Positions 49,760 through 57,694 of a stretch of 64,000 bases of DNA are shown here, piece by piece. The position numbers were made by a program, and so were the translations under genes. Where the stretch lies: assembly GCA_964511075.1 (NCBI GenBank), contig CAZEDM010000001.1, forward strand, positions 248,001 to 312,000. The letters run 5' to 3'. The notes under the pieces are model-generated. The model ran no database searches. It was given only the letters and a program-made list of their open reading frames with translations, and had not been told where the DNA came from. The first letter of the stretch is position 1. Every line of letters starts with the position of its first letter. Source of the DNA: CAZEDM01 sp964511075. GTDB lineage: Bacteria; Zixibacteria; MSB-5A5; RBG-16-43-9.

Positions 49760-51295
49760 ATGCTTGCTCGTGTTCTGTCCAGTGCGGTTCTGGGGATCGA
49801 AGCCTACATAGTGGAGGTGGAGACGGATTTATTCCCCCAGCTTCCCTCCTTTGCTATGGTGGGCCTGCCGGACAATGCGGTCAAGGAGAGCAAGGAAAGG
49901 GTACAGTCTGCCATAAAAAATTCCGGCTATTATTTCCCCTCCAAAAAGGTAACCATAAACCTGGCGCCCGCGGATGTGAAAAAAGAGGGATCTGCGTTCG
50001 ACCTACCCATTGCCATCGGGATTCTGGCGGCTACCGGACAGATTAACCGGGAGAAGTTCGACGACTACATAATCTTAGGTGAGCTTTCCTTAGAGGGAAC
50101 CCTAAGGCCGGTTCACGGTGCTTTGCCTATGGCTTTGTCTGCCCAGAAAAGCGGGATCAAGGGGATGATTCTGCCCAAGGAGAATGCCAAAGAGGCGGCT
50201 ATGGCAGAGAAGCTGAATGTCTATGCAGTGGACTCTTTAAGGCAGGCAATGGAGTTTCTGGAAAGCGGGGATACGCTCAAGCCTTTCAAAATTAATATTC
50301 AGGAAGTCTTTGAGAGGTCTCTGGAATACCCCATCGATTTCTCGGATGTCAAAGGGCAGGAGCATACCAAAAGGGCATTGGAGGTTGCAGCAGCAGGGGG
50401 GCATAACATAATCCTGATTGGTCCGCCCGGCTCAGGCAAAACTATGCTTGCCAGAAGGCTTCCGTCCATCCTTCCGAATTTGACTTTAGAGGAGGCGCTT
50501 GAAACCACCAAAATTCATTCGGTTGCCGGTATTTTGCCACCGGATACTGCCTTGATTGCCACCAGGCCATTCCGCTCACCCCATCATACCATAAGCGATG
50601 CAGGTCTTATCGGAGGTGGAAGAATTCCCCGTCCGGGCGAGGTGAGCCTGGCACATCACGGGGTTTTGTTTCTGGACGAGATGCCGGAGTTTCACAAAGA
50701 TGTCCTGGAAGTATTACGACAGCCGATGGAGGATGGAAGAGTCACCATCTCCAGGGCAACCATGGCATTAACCTACCCGGCACAGGTGATGCTTGCCGGT
50801 GCCATGAACCCCTGCCCCTGCGGGTATCACGGTGATATGTCGCACGAGTGCACCTGCACGCCAATGCAGATTCAGAAATATATGAGCCGCATTTCCGGTC
50901 CACTGTTGGATCGCATAGACATACATATTGAAGTCCCGTCAGTGAAATTCAAAGACTTAGCCGGTCATCCTACAGGTGAACTCTCGAAAGTAATAAGGGA
51001 GAGGGTGAACAAGGCGCGAAAAGTGCAGCTTGAAAGGTTCAGGGAGGAAAAGCATATCTTCTGCAATGCGCATATGGAATCAAAAGAGATAAGAAAATAT
51101 TGTGTAATAGATGATGAATCCAAAGAGCTACTGAGGATGGCGATAACCAAGCTGGGGCTTTCCGCCAGGGCTTACGACCGTATCCAGAAGGTCTCCCGCA
51201 CCATAGCGGATCTGGAAGGCTCGGAGAATATCCTGCCCCAGCATATAAGCGAAGCGATTCAATACAGGAGTTTGGATAGGAATTTGTGGATGTAG
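49760..51295 (+). CDS. yifB: YifB/ComM family Mg-chelatase-like AAA+ ATPase
   Basis: A 511-residue AAA+ protein. ComM homologs act as branch-migration helicases during integration of transformed DNA. It has the N-terminal Lon-like domain (SSAVLGIEAYIVEVE, FAMVGLPDNAVKESKERV), then Walker A GPPGSGKT, Walker B VLFLDEMPEF and the long arginine-finger region. A conserved cysteine cluster, CPCGYHGDMSHECTC, lies near residue 355. It has its own promoter upstream. Three unrecognised AT-rich genes follow, which marks the start of an accessory zone. Confidence 0.92.
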   Translation: MLARVLSSAVLGIEAYIVEVETDLFPQLPSFAMVGLPDNAVKESKERVQSAIKNSGYYFPSKKVTINLAPADVKKEGSAFDLPIAIGILAATGQINREKFDDYIILGELSLEGTLRPVHGALPMALSAQKSGIKGMILPKENAKEAAMAEKLNVYAVDSLRQAMEFLESGDTLKPFKINIQEVFERSLEYPIDFSDVKGQEHTKRALEVAAAGGHNIILIGPPGSGKTMLARRLPSILPNLTLEEALETTKIHSVAGILPPDTALIATRPFRSPHHTISDAGLIGGGRIPRPGEVSLAHHGVLFLDEMPEFHKDVLEVLRQPMEDGRVTISRATMALTYPAQVMLAGAMNPCPCGYHGDMSHECTCTPMQIQKYMSRISGPLLDRIDIHIEVPSVKFKDLAGHPTGELSKVIRERVNKARKVQLERFREEKHIFCNAHMESKEIRKYCVIDDESKELLRMAITKLGLSARAYDRIQKVSRTIADLEGSENILPQHISEAIQYRSLDRNLWM

Positions 51296-51322
51296 AAATC
51301 TTAAAGAGAGAAGAATCAATTT

Positions 51323-51754
51323 ATGTATAAGGCTAAGACTGTTCTAATGTTATCCTTACAAGGCAAGGAAAGAGATATAGAAAAAGCCCAGATTTTCATT
51401 AATTCTGTTAAAAACTTGGATACAAAACCAATACCTGTAACTTCAAAGTCAACTCCGAAGTTTTCACAAAGAATACATTTCTTAATTATAAGCGATTTAT
51501 CAACAATTGATTATATAATATATGCAGCTAAGTTAATAGGGCCTATTATTGCTATAGTAAAAGTTATAAAATATTTGCTCAAACATAGAAGAAAATTTCG
51601 GATTGAATTTAAAACAGAATCGGGAGCAGAGGTCTCTATTAGTAAAAATACCCCTTGGACTTTAAATGAGATAAAAAAGCTTTTTATACAAGAAAATAGA
51701 AAAAGAGCTAAAAACTATAAGAAGAGATCAAGGAGTAAGAAGAAAAGGGTTTAA
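51323..51754 (+). CDS. Unrecognised AT-rich protein with a hydrophobic segment and basic tail
   Basis: A 143-residue protein that I do not recognise. A hydrophobic segment lies around residues 63-86 (YIIYAAKLIGPIIAIVKVIK), then KFRIEFKTESGAEVSI, a short beta-rich stretch. The C-terminus is very basic (about 14 Lys/Arg in the last 20 residues). The RIEFKTESG block is loosely like small effector-associated components, but this is a weak impression. AAAGAGAGAAG stands before the ATG. It is AT-richer than yifB, 27 bases upstream, and is followed by a degenerate GTAG hairpin. Confidence 0.55.
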   Translation: MYKAKTVLMLSLQGKERDIEKAQIFINSVKNLDTKPIPVTSKSTPKFSQRIHFLIISDLSTIDYIIYAAKLIGPIIAIVKVIKYLLKHRRKFRIEFKTESGAEVSISKNTPWTLNEIKKLFIQENRKRAKNYKKRSRSKKKRV

Positions 51755-51785
51755 AGCTCCAAGCAAAGGTAGTAGGTCAGTTTTG

Positions 51786-51813
51786 GTAGACCCACGTTGC
51801 CCTAAAGTGGCCA
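51786..51813 (+). repeat. GTAG hairpin, ACCCACGTTG stem, degenerate
   Basis: GTAGACCCACGTTGCCCTAAAGTGGCC: the left arm matches the 54194 element and the right arm has decayed. Confidence 0.5.
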
Positions 51814-51974
51814 CTATTCTGTGGAGTGCATCGTCCACGACGATGTTAAGGGTGTTAACATGGTCATTGCACTCGAAAACACGAAAGCAATAAGGCCTGA
51901 TGAGATAATATATTATGGAGGTTTTAGCCAAATTTCTAGGCATCTGCTCCTCACATTCGATAAGGAGAACAAAC

Positions 51975-52511
51975 ATGAAACAGATAGATTATGTCCATGA
52001 AAAGCGCCCGTTAGAATTTCAAATATTTCCATACAAAGTTAAGATATTCACTATAGAGAAAAACAAAAAATTTGAATACCCTGACGGCGAGTCTGATGTT
52101 TTCTGTTGCATGGATATCGAAGTCACTAATCTGCTTGAAGCTGACAAGATTTCTACCTCCGCACACAGCAGCCCCGGACTCACATTGATAGACACAATCG
52201 GGCATCAGTATGAAAACATTTCGTGGCCAAGACTTGGTGACAGCTATGAAGATGATGATGGTCAGCTGATTAACCCGTGGGCCATCGATGACGGAACGAG
52301 TAGATTTCTCTTTCCCCTTTTAGACGGTGATATTTGGGGAGGCGCAAAATCGAGGGGATGGTTGTTGTGGTCAAAAATCCCAGAGGAGGCTGGCATTAAA
52401 AGGATAATCTTGACAGTAGACGCCAGCCCAGATGAAGCGGCTAAGAGCCCCTTTGCGGGTACGCCCGGAATGTCCGTTATTGATCATGTGGCGATAAACG
52501 TAACTCACTGA
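51975..52511 (+). CDS. Unrecognised 178-residue protein
   Basis: The start is placed at 51975 because AAGGAG lies about ten bases upstream; an open frame reaches back to 51915 without a ribosome binding site. There is no signal peptide or membrane helix. The composition is beta-rich and acidic, with DVFCCMDIEVTNLLEA and ENISWPRLGDSYEDDDG, and it ends PGMSVIDHVAINVTH. The alternating-strand pattern around residues 35-110 resembles extracellular immunoglobulin-like DUF4352 domains only in outline. It lies between two other unknown genes in a zone rich in repeats. The function is unknown. Confidence 0.55.
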   Translation: MKQIDYVHEKRPLEFQIFPYKVKIFTIEKNKKFEYPDGESDVFCCMDIEVTNLLEADKISTSAHSSPGLTLIDTIGHQYENISWPRLGDSYEDDDGQLINPWAIDDGTSRFLFPLLDGDIWGGAKSRGWLLWSKIPEEAGIKRIILTVDASPDEAAKSPFAGTPGMSVIDHVAINVTH

Positions 52512-52608
52512 TATTTAAAAGCTATAGCTGGAGCTTCTCCTATCGCATAACAGTTAGCCCCAAGTTGCCCCCATCGTAGGGATAAATTGAAGAAGGAGAT
52601 TTGAGATT

Positions 52609-53193
52609 ATGAGCGAGGGATTAAATCCAAATTGGTTCGAAATCACTATTTCATGTCGTCTTTGGCTAACATTCGAGCAATGGAATAATTGCCGTAACAC
52701 TTATTTTGAGATTCTTAGATCTAAAATTTCACCTCTTATTCAGGAGTTGAAGTCTTTAGATCTTATCTCTTCCTGGCATATACTTAATCACACTGGACTA
52801 GATCTCAGATTACTTTTGCATCGAACTGAAGATGTTTCAAAGGTTGAAGCGGTTCTTGAGAAACATGGCTTGAATCTCAAGCTCGGTTCTTGCAGAAGAG
52901 AAAAGAGCAAGTCTAACGAGGATAGGATCTTAGAACTTCTTTCGGAAATTACTTTGATATTAATAGATCACAATGATTTAACAACTTTTTTGTTACAGGA
53001 AGGCCCAATTCATTATATATCAAATCAACTTGGATTAAGCAATTTTGCAGAAGCTGACTTATACCTTCAACTTTCGAATGATTGGTTTTTCACTCATTTA
53101 TCAAGGAGCAACGCACAGAAGAAAGCAGATGCTGTGAATGAAGTATTTAGACAATTTAGGAAACAGTTAAAATTTTTATTAGAGAGTATGTAG
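52609..53193 (+). CDS. Unrecognised 194-residue protein
   Basis: A soluble protein without a recognisable family. GAAGGAGA lies about eight bases before the ATG, so it is probably translated. The first half alternates strands and helices (WFEITISCRLWLTFEQW, WHILNHTGLDLRLLLHRTED), and the second half is helical and ends KKADAVNEVFRQFRKQLKFLLESM. The stop codon TAG at 53191 is part of the GTAG head of a hairpin element, so a repeat insertion may have fixed the present end of the gene. AT-rich codon use matches its two upstream neighbours. Confidence 0.6.
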   Translation: MSEGLNPNWFEITISCRLWLTFEQWNNCRNTYFEILRSKISPLIQELKSLDLISSWHILNHTGLDLRLLLHRTEDVSKVEAVLEKHGLNLKLGSCRREKSKSNEDRILELLSEITLILIDHNDLTTFLLQEGPIHYISNQLGLSNFAEADLYLQLSNDWFFTHLSRSNAQKKADAVNEVFRQFRKQLKFLLESM

Positions 53194-53214
53194 CGTTGGG
53201 CTTTATGCCCGACG
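53190..53214 (+). repeat. GTAG hairpin, CGTTGGGC stem; supplies a stop codon
   Basis: GTAG, CGTTGGGC, a 5-base loop, GCCCGACG (one G-U pair). The TAG of GTAG is the stop of the preceding gene. Confidence 0.8.
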
Positions 53215-53222
53215 ATAAAATT

Positions 53223-53247
53223 CGTCCGGGATAAACCCGGACGCTAC
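53223..53247 (-). repeat. GTAG hairpin, CGTCCGGG stem, minus strand
   Basis: Minus strand: GTAG, CGTCCGGG, a loop, CCCGGACG. It forms a head-out inverted pair with the element at 53190, 8 bases apart, like a BIME. Confidence 0.8.
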
Positions 53248-53295
53248 GTAAATTTACAATCCAGCCTTGAGATAAGGCCGGAAAGCCGACCAGTT

Positions 53296-53520
53296 ATGAT
53301 TGATGCGAGTACCCCTTTATGTGGACAGTGTGCTTGGGCTGACCATGCACACAGCAAAAAAGAGAAGAGCAAACAAATCTTTTATGGGTATAAATTGCTT
53401 CTTTTATGTAGATTTCGCAATGAATATGTGTGGGAGCGGGATTCTTGTGGTCGTTACGTCTATGAAGAAACTGATAAAGGTTGGGAAATTAGGTTGAGGT
53501 GGCGCCGTCAAAAAAATTAA
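53296..53520 (+). pseudogene. Possible decayed transposase fragment
   Basis: The open frame of 74 codons contains AHSKKEKSKQIFYGYKLLLL, which resembles the K.FYGYKLHL strand of DDE transposases of IS4/IS5/IS1182-like families. The remainder shows no conserved catalytic residues, and the C-terminal RLRWRRQKN is unlike a transposase. A second overlapping frame at 53300 suggests frame damage. It sits between a hairpin pair and the RAYT gene. It could also be chance coding; confidence is low. Confidence 0.3.
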
Positions 53521-53558
53521 TCTGCAGAGCCATCTTACCCTCAACGTGGGTTCTAGTA

Positions 53559-53586
53559 TCCCGCCTTGTGGGCAAGACGGGACTAC
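53559..53586 (-). repeat. GTAG hairpin, TCCCGTCTTG stem, minus strand
   Basis: Minus strand: GTAG, TCCCGTCTTG, CCCA, CAAGGCGGGA: a 10-bp stem with one G-U pair, upstream of the RAYT gene. Confidence 0.75.
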
Positions 53587-53612
53587 CAGGGTGTAAAAAA
53601 GACCCCCCATTG

Positions 53613-53639
53613 GTAGACCAGGTTGCCCACAACCTGGTC
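53613..53639 (+). repeat. GTAG hairpin immediately upstream of the RAYT gene
   Basis: GTAG sharing its G with GACCAGGTTG, CCCA, CAACCTGGTC: a 10-bp perfect stem, 17 bases before the transposase ATG. Confidence 0.85.
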
Positions 53640-53656
53640 CTAAAGAATAAGAAAAA

Positions 53657-54133
53657 ATGGTTCGCCTAAGAAGATACAAAAGCGAAAACACTCCCTTCTT
53701 TATAACTACCTCAACCTTTAATAACCAGAAATTCTTCGTAAATAAAGACAGGGCAGAAATCGTAATCGATTATATTTACAGGGCTAAGGAGAAAATGATT
53801 GATTTTCTTCTGGCTTTTGCAGTTATGCCAGAACATCTGCATCTTCTGATTATTCCCCGGAATGAATTCACCATATCTCAGATAATGCTTTTTATCAAGA
53901 AGGGAAGTTCAAGGGTTATTCATATTAAAGAAAACACTGAGGGTCATCTATGGGCAAAGAGATTCTTCGATAGAGGGATAAGAAGCGAAAAGGAATTAGT
54001 CGAAACAATAGAATATATCCATTACAATCCGCTTAAAGCAAGATTGGCGATAAAAGCCGAGGATTATTTATTTTCGTCTGCTAATCCAAAGTGGAAAACA
54101 GATCTGGAGTTTTACTTTGACCGGACAAGGTGA
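53657..54133 (+). mobile_element. REP-associated tyrosine transposase (RAYT, Y1/IS200-like)
   Basis: A complete 158-residue HUH single-strand transposase of the TnpA-REP type. The HUH pair is H60-L-H62 in MPEHLHLLI. The catalytic tyrosine region is EYIHYNPLKARL, with Y120 or Y123. FFITTSTF, IKKGSSRVI, LWAKRFFDRGIRS and the C-terminal YLFSSANPKW are typical of RAYTs rather than of IS200 or IS605 TnpA. RAYTs recognise a GTAG or GGAG tetranucleotide 5' of a hairpin. Hairpins of exactly this form lie on both sides here (53559, 53613; 54141, 54194), and about two dozen more are spread through the window. It is single copy here, and no TnpB is adjacent. Confidence 0.9.
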
Positions 54134-54140
54134 CAAATAA

Positions 54141-54166
54141 TCCCACCTTGAGGCAAGGTGGGGATA
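54141..54166 (-). repeat. Hairpin downstream of RAYT, GTAT head, CCCACCTTG stem
   Basis: Minus strand: GTAT then CCCCACCTTG, a 3-base loop, CAAGGTGGGA. The stem is that of the GTAG element at 30920; the head reads GTAT. Confidence 0.6.
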
Positions 54167-54193
54167 CCGAGGGTATGGGTTGTTTTACTCGCG

Positions 54194-54222
54194 GTAGACC
54201 CACGTTGCCCTCAACGTGGGTC
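54194..54222 (+). repeat. GTAG hairpin downstream of RAYT, ACCCACGTTG stem
   Basis: GTAG sharing its G with GACCCACGTTG, CCCT, CAACGTGGGTC: an 11-bp perfect stem. The same stem is the asnA terminator at 49308 and the decayed 51786 copy. Confidence 0.85.
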
Positions 54223-54251
54223 TAAAACCCCCCTATCGGGGTTTAGACAAC

Positions 54252-54292
54252 GTAGAGACGCTTGCATCCGTAGGATGCACTCTAAAAATTCC
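54252..54292 (+). repeat. GTAG hairpin, GAGACGC-type, degenerate
   Basis: GTAGAGACGCTT followed by GCATCC, GTA, GGATGC and ACTCT. The core palindrome is intact and the outer arms are poor. Confidence 0.45.
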
Positions 54293-54313
54293 AATAATGA
54301 AAGGAAAACCCCC

Positions 54314-54904
54314 ATGTTTCACAATATCCCTAAAGAAATTAAAAAGAGAATGGAGTATTTGGTATCACTGGATAAACAGGACAGGCTTGCCGGGAAATCT
54401 CCTCTGGAAAGGCTCAGGCAGATTCCTCCTGAGACCGGGAAGTTCTTAGCCTTGCTTGCGGCAATCGCTCCGGAAGGAACTTATCTTGAAATAGGCACGA
54501 GCGGCGGCTATTCTGGTATGTGGCTGGCTTTAGCCTGTAAAGAGCTGGGCAGGAAACTTATTACTTTTGAAGTGCTTGAAGAAAAGGTAAAAATTGCCCG
54601 GGAGACGTTCAAAGTAGCCGGGCTGGAAGATGTGGTCGAGTTGGTATCCGGGGATGCCAAGGAATACCTGCAGAACTATAAGAAGGTCGCCTTCTGTTTT
54701 CTGGATGCAGAAAAAGAGGATTATCTGGATTGCTACGAAAAAGTAGTGCCTAATATGATAAGCGGGGGGATACTGGTTGCAGATAACGTCATAAGCCATA
54801 AAGAAGTCCTGGAGCCAATGATTGAAAGGGTATTGACAGATGTGCGTGTGGATGCTTTAGTTGTACCGATTGGAAGAGGGGAGTTAGTCTGCAGGAAAAT
54901 ATGA
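54314..54904 (+). CDS. Class I SAM-dependent O-methyltransferase
   Basis: A 196-residue methyltransferase of the catechol/caffeoyl O-methyltransferase-like type. The start is placed at 54314, after AAAGGA. The longer open frame back to 54158 runs through the hairpin at 54194 and has a meaningless N-terminus. Motif I is YLEIGTSGGYSGMWLA, followed by LITFEVLEEKVKIA, VVELVSGDAKEYL, FCFLDAEKEDYLDCYEKVVP and ILVADNVISH with the metal-site aspartates. The substrate is unknown. It is the first ordinary gene after the RAYT region. Confidence 0.82.
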   Translation: MFHNIPKEIKKRMEYLVSLDKQDRLAGKSPLERLRQIPPETGKFLALLAAIAPEGTYLEIGTSGGYSGMWLALACKELGRKLITFEVLEEKVKIARETFKVAGLEDVVELVSGDAKEYLQNYKKVAFCFLDAEKEDYLDCYEKVVPNMISGGILVADNVISHKEVLEPMIERVLTDVRVDALVVPIGRGELVCRKI

Positions 54905-54944
54905 CTGTAAAGTTTTTCCTCAATACCAAATCGATAAAAAATGG

Positions 54945-54973
54945 TTGATTTTAGCTCATATTTCGTTTATAAT
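54945..54973 (+). promoter_or_regulatory. Possible promoter upstream of tRNA-Ser(GCU)
   Basis: TTGATT, a 17-base spacer, TATAAT at 54968-54973. It lies about 130 bases before the tRNA, which leaves a rather long leader. Confidence 0.4.
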
Positions 54974-55101
54974 GGATTAGCCCGAAAAATAAGAGTGAAG
55001 TTAAAGCTTTACTCTCCATTTGGTCTTGCTCTTTTTAAAATAAATACTATTTTAGGTTGGGTTGGGGAGGTCTTCAAACTCCCGACTCCAAACTGTTTTT
55101 C

Positions 55102-55191
55102 GGAGAGGTGGCCGAGTCGGCTGAAGGCAGCTGCCTGCTAAGCAGTTGTACCCCTATAAGGGTACCCCGGGTTCGAATCCCGGCCTCTCCG
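55102..55191 (+). tRNA. tRNA-Ser (anticodon GCU)
   Basis: Acceptor stem GGAGAGG/CCTCTCC, anticodon loop CTGCTAA with anticodon GCT, a long variable arm (TACCCCTATAAGGGTA region) and GGTTCGAATCC in the T arm. The CCA is not encoded. Confidence 0.95.
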
Positions 55192-55318
55192 TTTATTGCC
55201 AAAGGCGATAACCCTGAGTTAAAGGAATGGCTGATAGGCGGGTTCCCTTCGGTTAGTCCTACGGTCGAACTCAGGATCTGATGACTAATCCAAGTCTCTC
55301 CGTTTTTTATTAAGCATA

Positions 55319-55380
55319 ATGTATTACGTTTACGTACTTCAGACAAGGAAACAGGACGGTATTATATTGGGCAGGCATAA
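55319..55380 (+). pseudogene. Remnant of a GIY-YIG endonuclease-like gene
   Basis: An ATG opens MYYVYVLQTRKQD, the standard start of small GIY-YIG (UPF0213) proteins. Around 55360 a one-base frame change is needed to read on as RYYIGQA, after which a stop follows. Only about 20 residues of the domain survive, so this is a broken fragment lying between tRNA-Ser and rsgA. Confidence 0.5.
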
Positions 55381-55409
55381 AATTTAGCGAAGAGCTTGGA
55401 AAAATTGAC

Positions 55410-56495
55410 ATGAAAAACGAGACCGAAAAAATAAAACTCGAAGATTTAGGCTACAATACTTTTTTTGAATCTAAGCGAAATGACTTAGGGCTGACGGATT
55501 ATTCAATTACCAGAGTTATAGCTGAATATAAAGAGGCATATAGAGTAAAAGGCATAAATGGCGAATATCTGGCGAAAATAACCGGGAAGCAGGTATTCGG
55601 TGCCGTAAGAAGAGAGGACTATCCCGCTGTGGGAGACTGGGTAGCCATAACCGAGGTTGATAAAGAAAAAGCGGTTATCCATAAGATTCTGCCGAGAAAG
55701 ACGATACTCAGGAAGAAATATAGCGACAGGCAAGAGACTCAGGTCATTGCCGCAAATGTGGATGTGGTATTCATTGTCGAATCAGTGGACAGGGACTATA
55801 ATCTCAATCGTCTTGAAAGATATTTTGTTTTAGCAAGCCAGGGGAATATCAAGCCGGCTGTCATATTAAATAAAATTGATTTGGTTCCAGAAGCAGAATC
55901 AAATTTAAAGACGGGGCAGATAAAAAACAGATTTGATGACGTTGACATCATTCCAACCAGCGCCATCACCGAACAGGGGTTAGGCGAGCTGGTAAGCTAT
56001 ATAGAAAAAGGGAAAACTTATTGCTTTCTTGGTTCCTCCGGGGTAGGAAAATCATCCCTGATAAATAAATTGCTTGGAAGCGACTCTATTAAAATAAGGG
56101 AGATAAGCCACTATTCAGGCAGAGGAAAGCATGTTACCTCGGGAAGAGACATGTATTTTTTGGAAAATGGAGGGATTGTAATTGATAATCCGGGAATGAG
56201 AGGGGTCGGGATAGCGGACGCAGGGGCAGGTATAGGGGAGGTATTTGGAGAGATAACAGCCTTGTCAAAAAAATGCAAATATGCCGACTGCACGCATACG
56301 CACGAGCCCGGCTGTGCTGTCTTAAAAGCCATTAAGGCCGAAAAGTTAGACGAGAATAAGTATTTGAGTTATGTTAAACTGAAAAAAGAAACCGAATATT
56401 ACAAGATGACGGAGCTTGAAAAAAGAAAAAAAGATCGTAATTTTGGAAAGTTCGTGAAAAAAGCGAAGAAGCAATTAAAGAAATACAAAACTTGA
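55410..56495 (+). CDS. rsgA: Ribosome small-subunit-dependent GTPase A
   Basis: A 361-residue circularly permuted GTPase that helps 30S subunit maturation. It has an N-terminal OB fold (residues ~40-110), G4 as LNKIDLV, then G1 GSSGVGKSSLINKL and G3 DNPGMRG, in the permuted order typical of RsgA. A C-terminal zinc-binding domain has CKYADCTHTHEPGC (Cys-Cys-His-Cys). The long basic C-terminal tail is normal. No close ribosome binding site is obvious. Confidence 0.95.
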   Translation: MKNETEKIKLEDLGYNTFFESKRNDLGLTDYSITRVIAEYKEAYRVKGINGEYLAKITGKQVFGAVRREDYPAVGDWVAITEVDKEKAVIHKILPRKTILRKKYSDRQETQVIAANVDVVFIVESVDRDYNLNRLERYFVLASQGNIKPAVILNKIDLVPEAESNLKTGQIKNRFDDVDIIPTSAITEQGLGELVSYIEKGKTYCFLGSSGVGKSSLINKLLGSDSIKIREISHYSGRGKHVTSGRDMYFLENGGIVIDNPGMRGVGIADAGAGIGEVFGEITALSKKCKYADCTHTHEPGCAVLKAIKAEKLDENKYLSYVKLKKETEYYKMTELEKRKKDRNFGKFVKKAKKQLKKYKT

Positions 56496-56832
56496 TTATT
56501 GGATAAAGAGCTTACAGTCAGAGAACTAAATCTGCAAGATTTCATTGGCGGACTATCCTCTGCGAAAAACCTAAAATCGTTCTTCCGCTTCTGCCTCAGG
56601 GCAAGGCGGTGTTTGAAGTGGATAATTAAAAGCACTAAAGACAATATAACTTAACCTCAGGAGCATAAAGCTACTGATCTGCAAGTCTCAATTTAGTGGA
56701 ATTCCACTTCCTTATCGCAATAATTCCAAATTGTCCCTTTCAGGCCATAACTTCACTGTTGACTTCTCCTTTAAAATAGATAGAATAAGTGCGAAACAAG
56801 ATGATGAATACAGCAACCGGAGATGTTTCAGG
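56496..56832. other. Intergenic region without recognised features
   Basis: 337 bases between rsgA and the nucleotidyltransferase-like gene. An open frame into the downstream gene starts at 56731 but has no ribosome binding site or conserved residues. I see no hairpin family member here. Confidence 0.5.
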
Positions 56833-57669
56833 ATGAATACAAATCAGATTACCCGCGAAAAGATAATTACCACTCTTGTTACCACCTTACAACCTTTGAG
56901 CTATGTCTGTGCCCTGTGGGAAGCTGGTGCAGCCAGCTTTAATCGAATCGACCAGTGGTCTGATATCGACTTATACATAGTGGTTGATGACGAGGCGATC
57001 GAAGATGTCATAAATGCCATAGAGAAGATAATTAACACCATCTCGGAGCCGGAACTGAAATTTCGCCTGCCGGAGCCTACCTGGCATGGACATTCTCAGG
57101 TTTTTTTTAGGCTGAAAAATACTAACCCTTTTCTATTTCTGGATATCGCGGTGATGAAAAGATCAAGCAAAGACAAGTTTCTTCAGCATAAAATTCATGG
57201 CCAGCCGATTGTTCATTTTGACAAAATAAACGTGGTCAAAGATGACCCGGTCCAGCCCCAGGCTTTTCTGGATAAACTTGAAGCAAGGCTGCAGATGCTG
57301 AAAGTGACTTTTGAGCTATTCCAGATATTGACTCTTAAAGAGCTTAATCGCGGGAATGAGATTGAAGCGCTGGGTTATTACCTGAATTACACCTACAGGC
57401 CCCTGGTGGAGGTTCTGAGAATCAAATATTCCCCTTATCATCATAACTTTCATACCAGCTATATTCATTATGATCTGCCGGCTAATGTGGTGAAGCGTCT
57501 TCACAAGCTGAGTTTCATCGCTAACTCCGAGATGCTCGGTAAATGCAGGCAGGAGGCTGAAACCTGGTTCTGGCAGGAGATAAACAGTATAGACCGTGAC
57601 GATCTGGAGAAGAAAATCCTACATCCCGGTTTATTATTTCAAGAAAACGATAGTGAAAAAGTTTCTTGA
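56833..57669 (+). CDS. Nucleotidyltransferase-fold protein
   Basis: A 278-residue protein starting at 56833 (MNTNQITREKI), chosen over an in-frame ATG at 56731 that would add an unlikely 34 residues. EAGAASFNRIDQWSDIDLYIVVDD near residues 33-57 is the GS...DxD metal-binding core of the Pol-beta nucleotidyltransferase superfamily, as in aminoglycoside adenylyltransferases or MNT antitoxins. A later strand, FLFLDIAVM, may supply the third carboxylate. The C-terminal ~140 residues are helical. No HEPN-type toxin partner is adjacent. Substrate and role are unknown. Confidence 0.65.
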   Translation: MNTNQITREKIITTLVTTLQPLSYVCALWEAGAASFNRIDQWSDIDLYIVVDDEAIEDVINAIEKIINTISEPELKFRLPEPTWHGHSQVFFRLKNTNPFLFLDIAVMKRSSKDKFLQHKIHGQPIVHFDKINVVKDDPVQPQAFLDKLEARLQMLKVTFELFQILTLKELNRGNEIEALGYYLNYTYRPLVEVLRIKYSPYHHNFHTSYIHYDLPANVVKRLHKLSFIANSEMLGKCRQEAETWFWQEINSIDRDDLEKKILHPGLLFQENDSEKVS

Positions 57670-57694
57670 TATTTCGAATAAAGGAGTATAGGAA

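Noticed and set aside
54158..54313. Longer N-terminus for the O-methyltransferase, starting GTG at 54158
   Set aside because: The extra 52 codons translate repeat hairpins; the ATG at 54314 has a ribosome binding site and starts the conserved domain.
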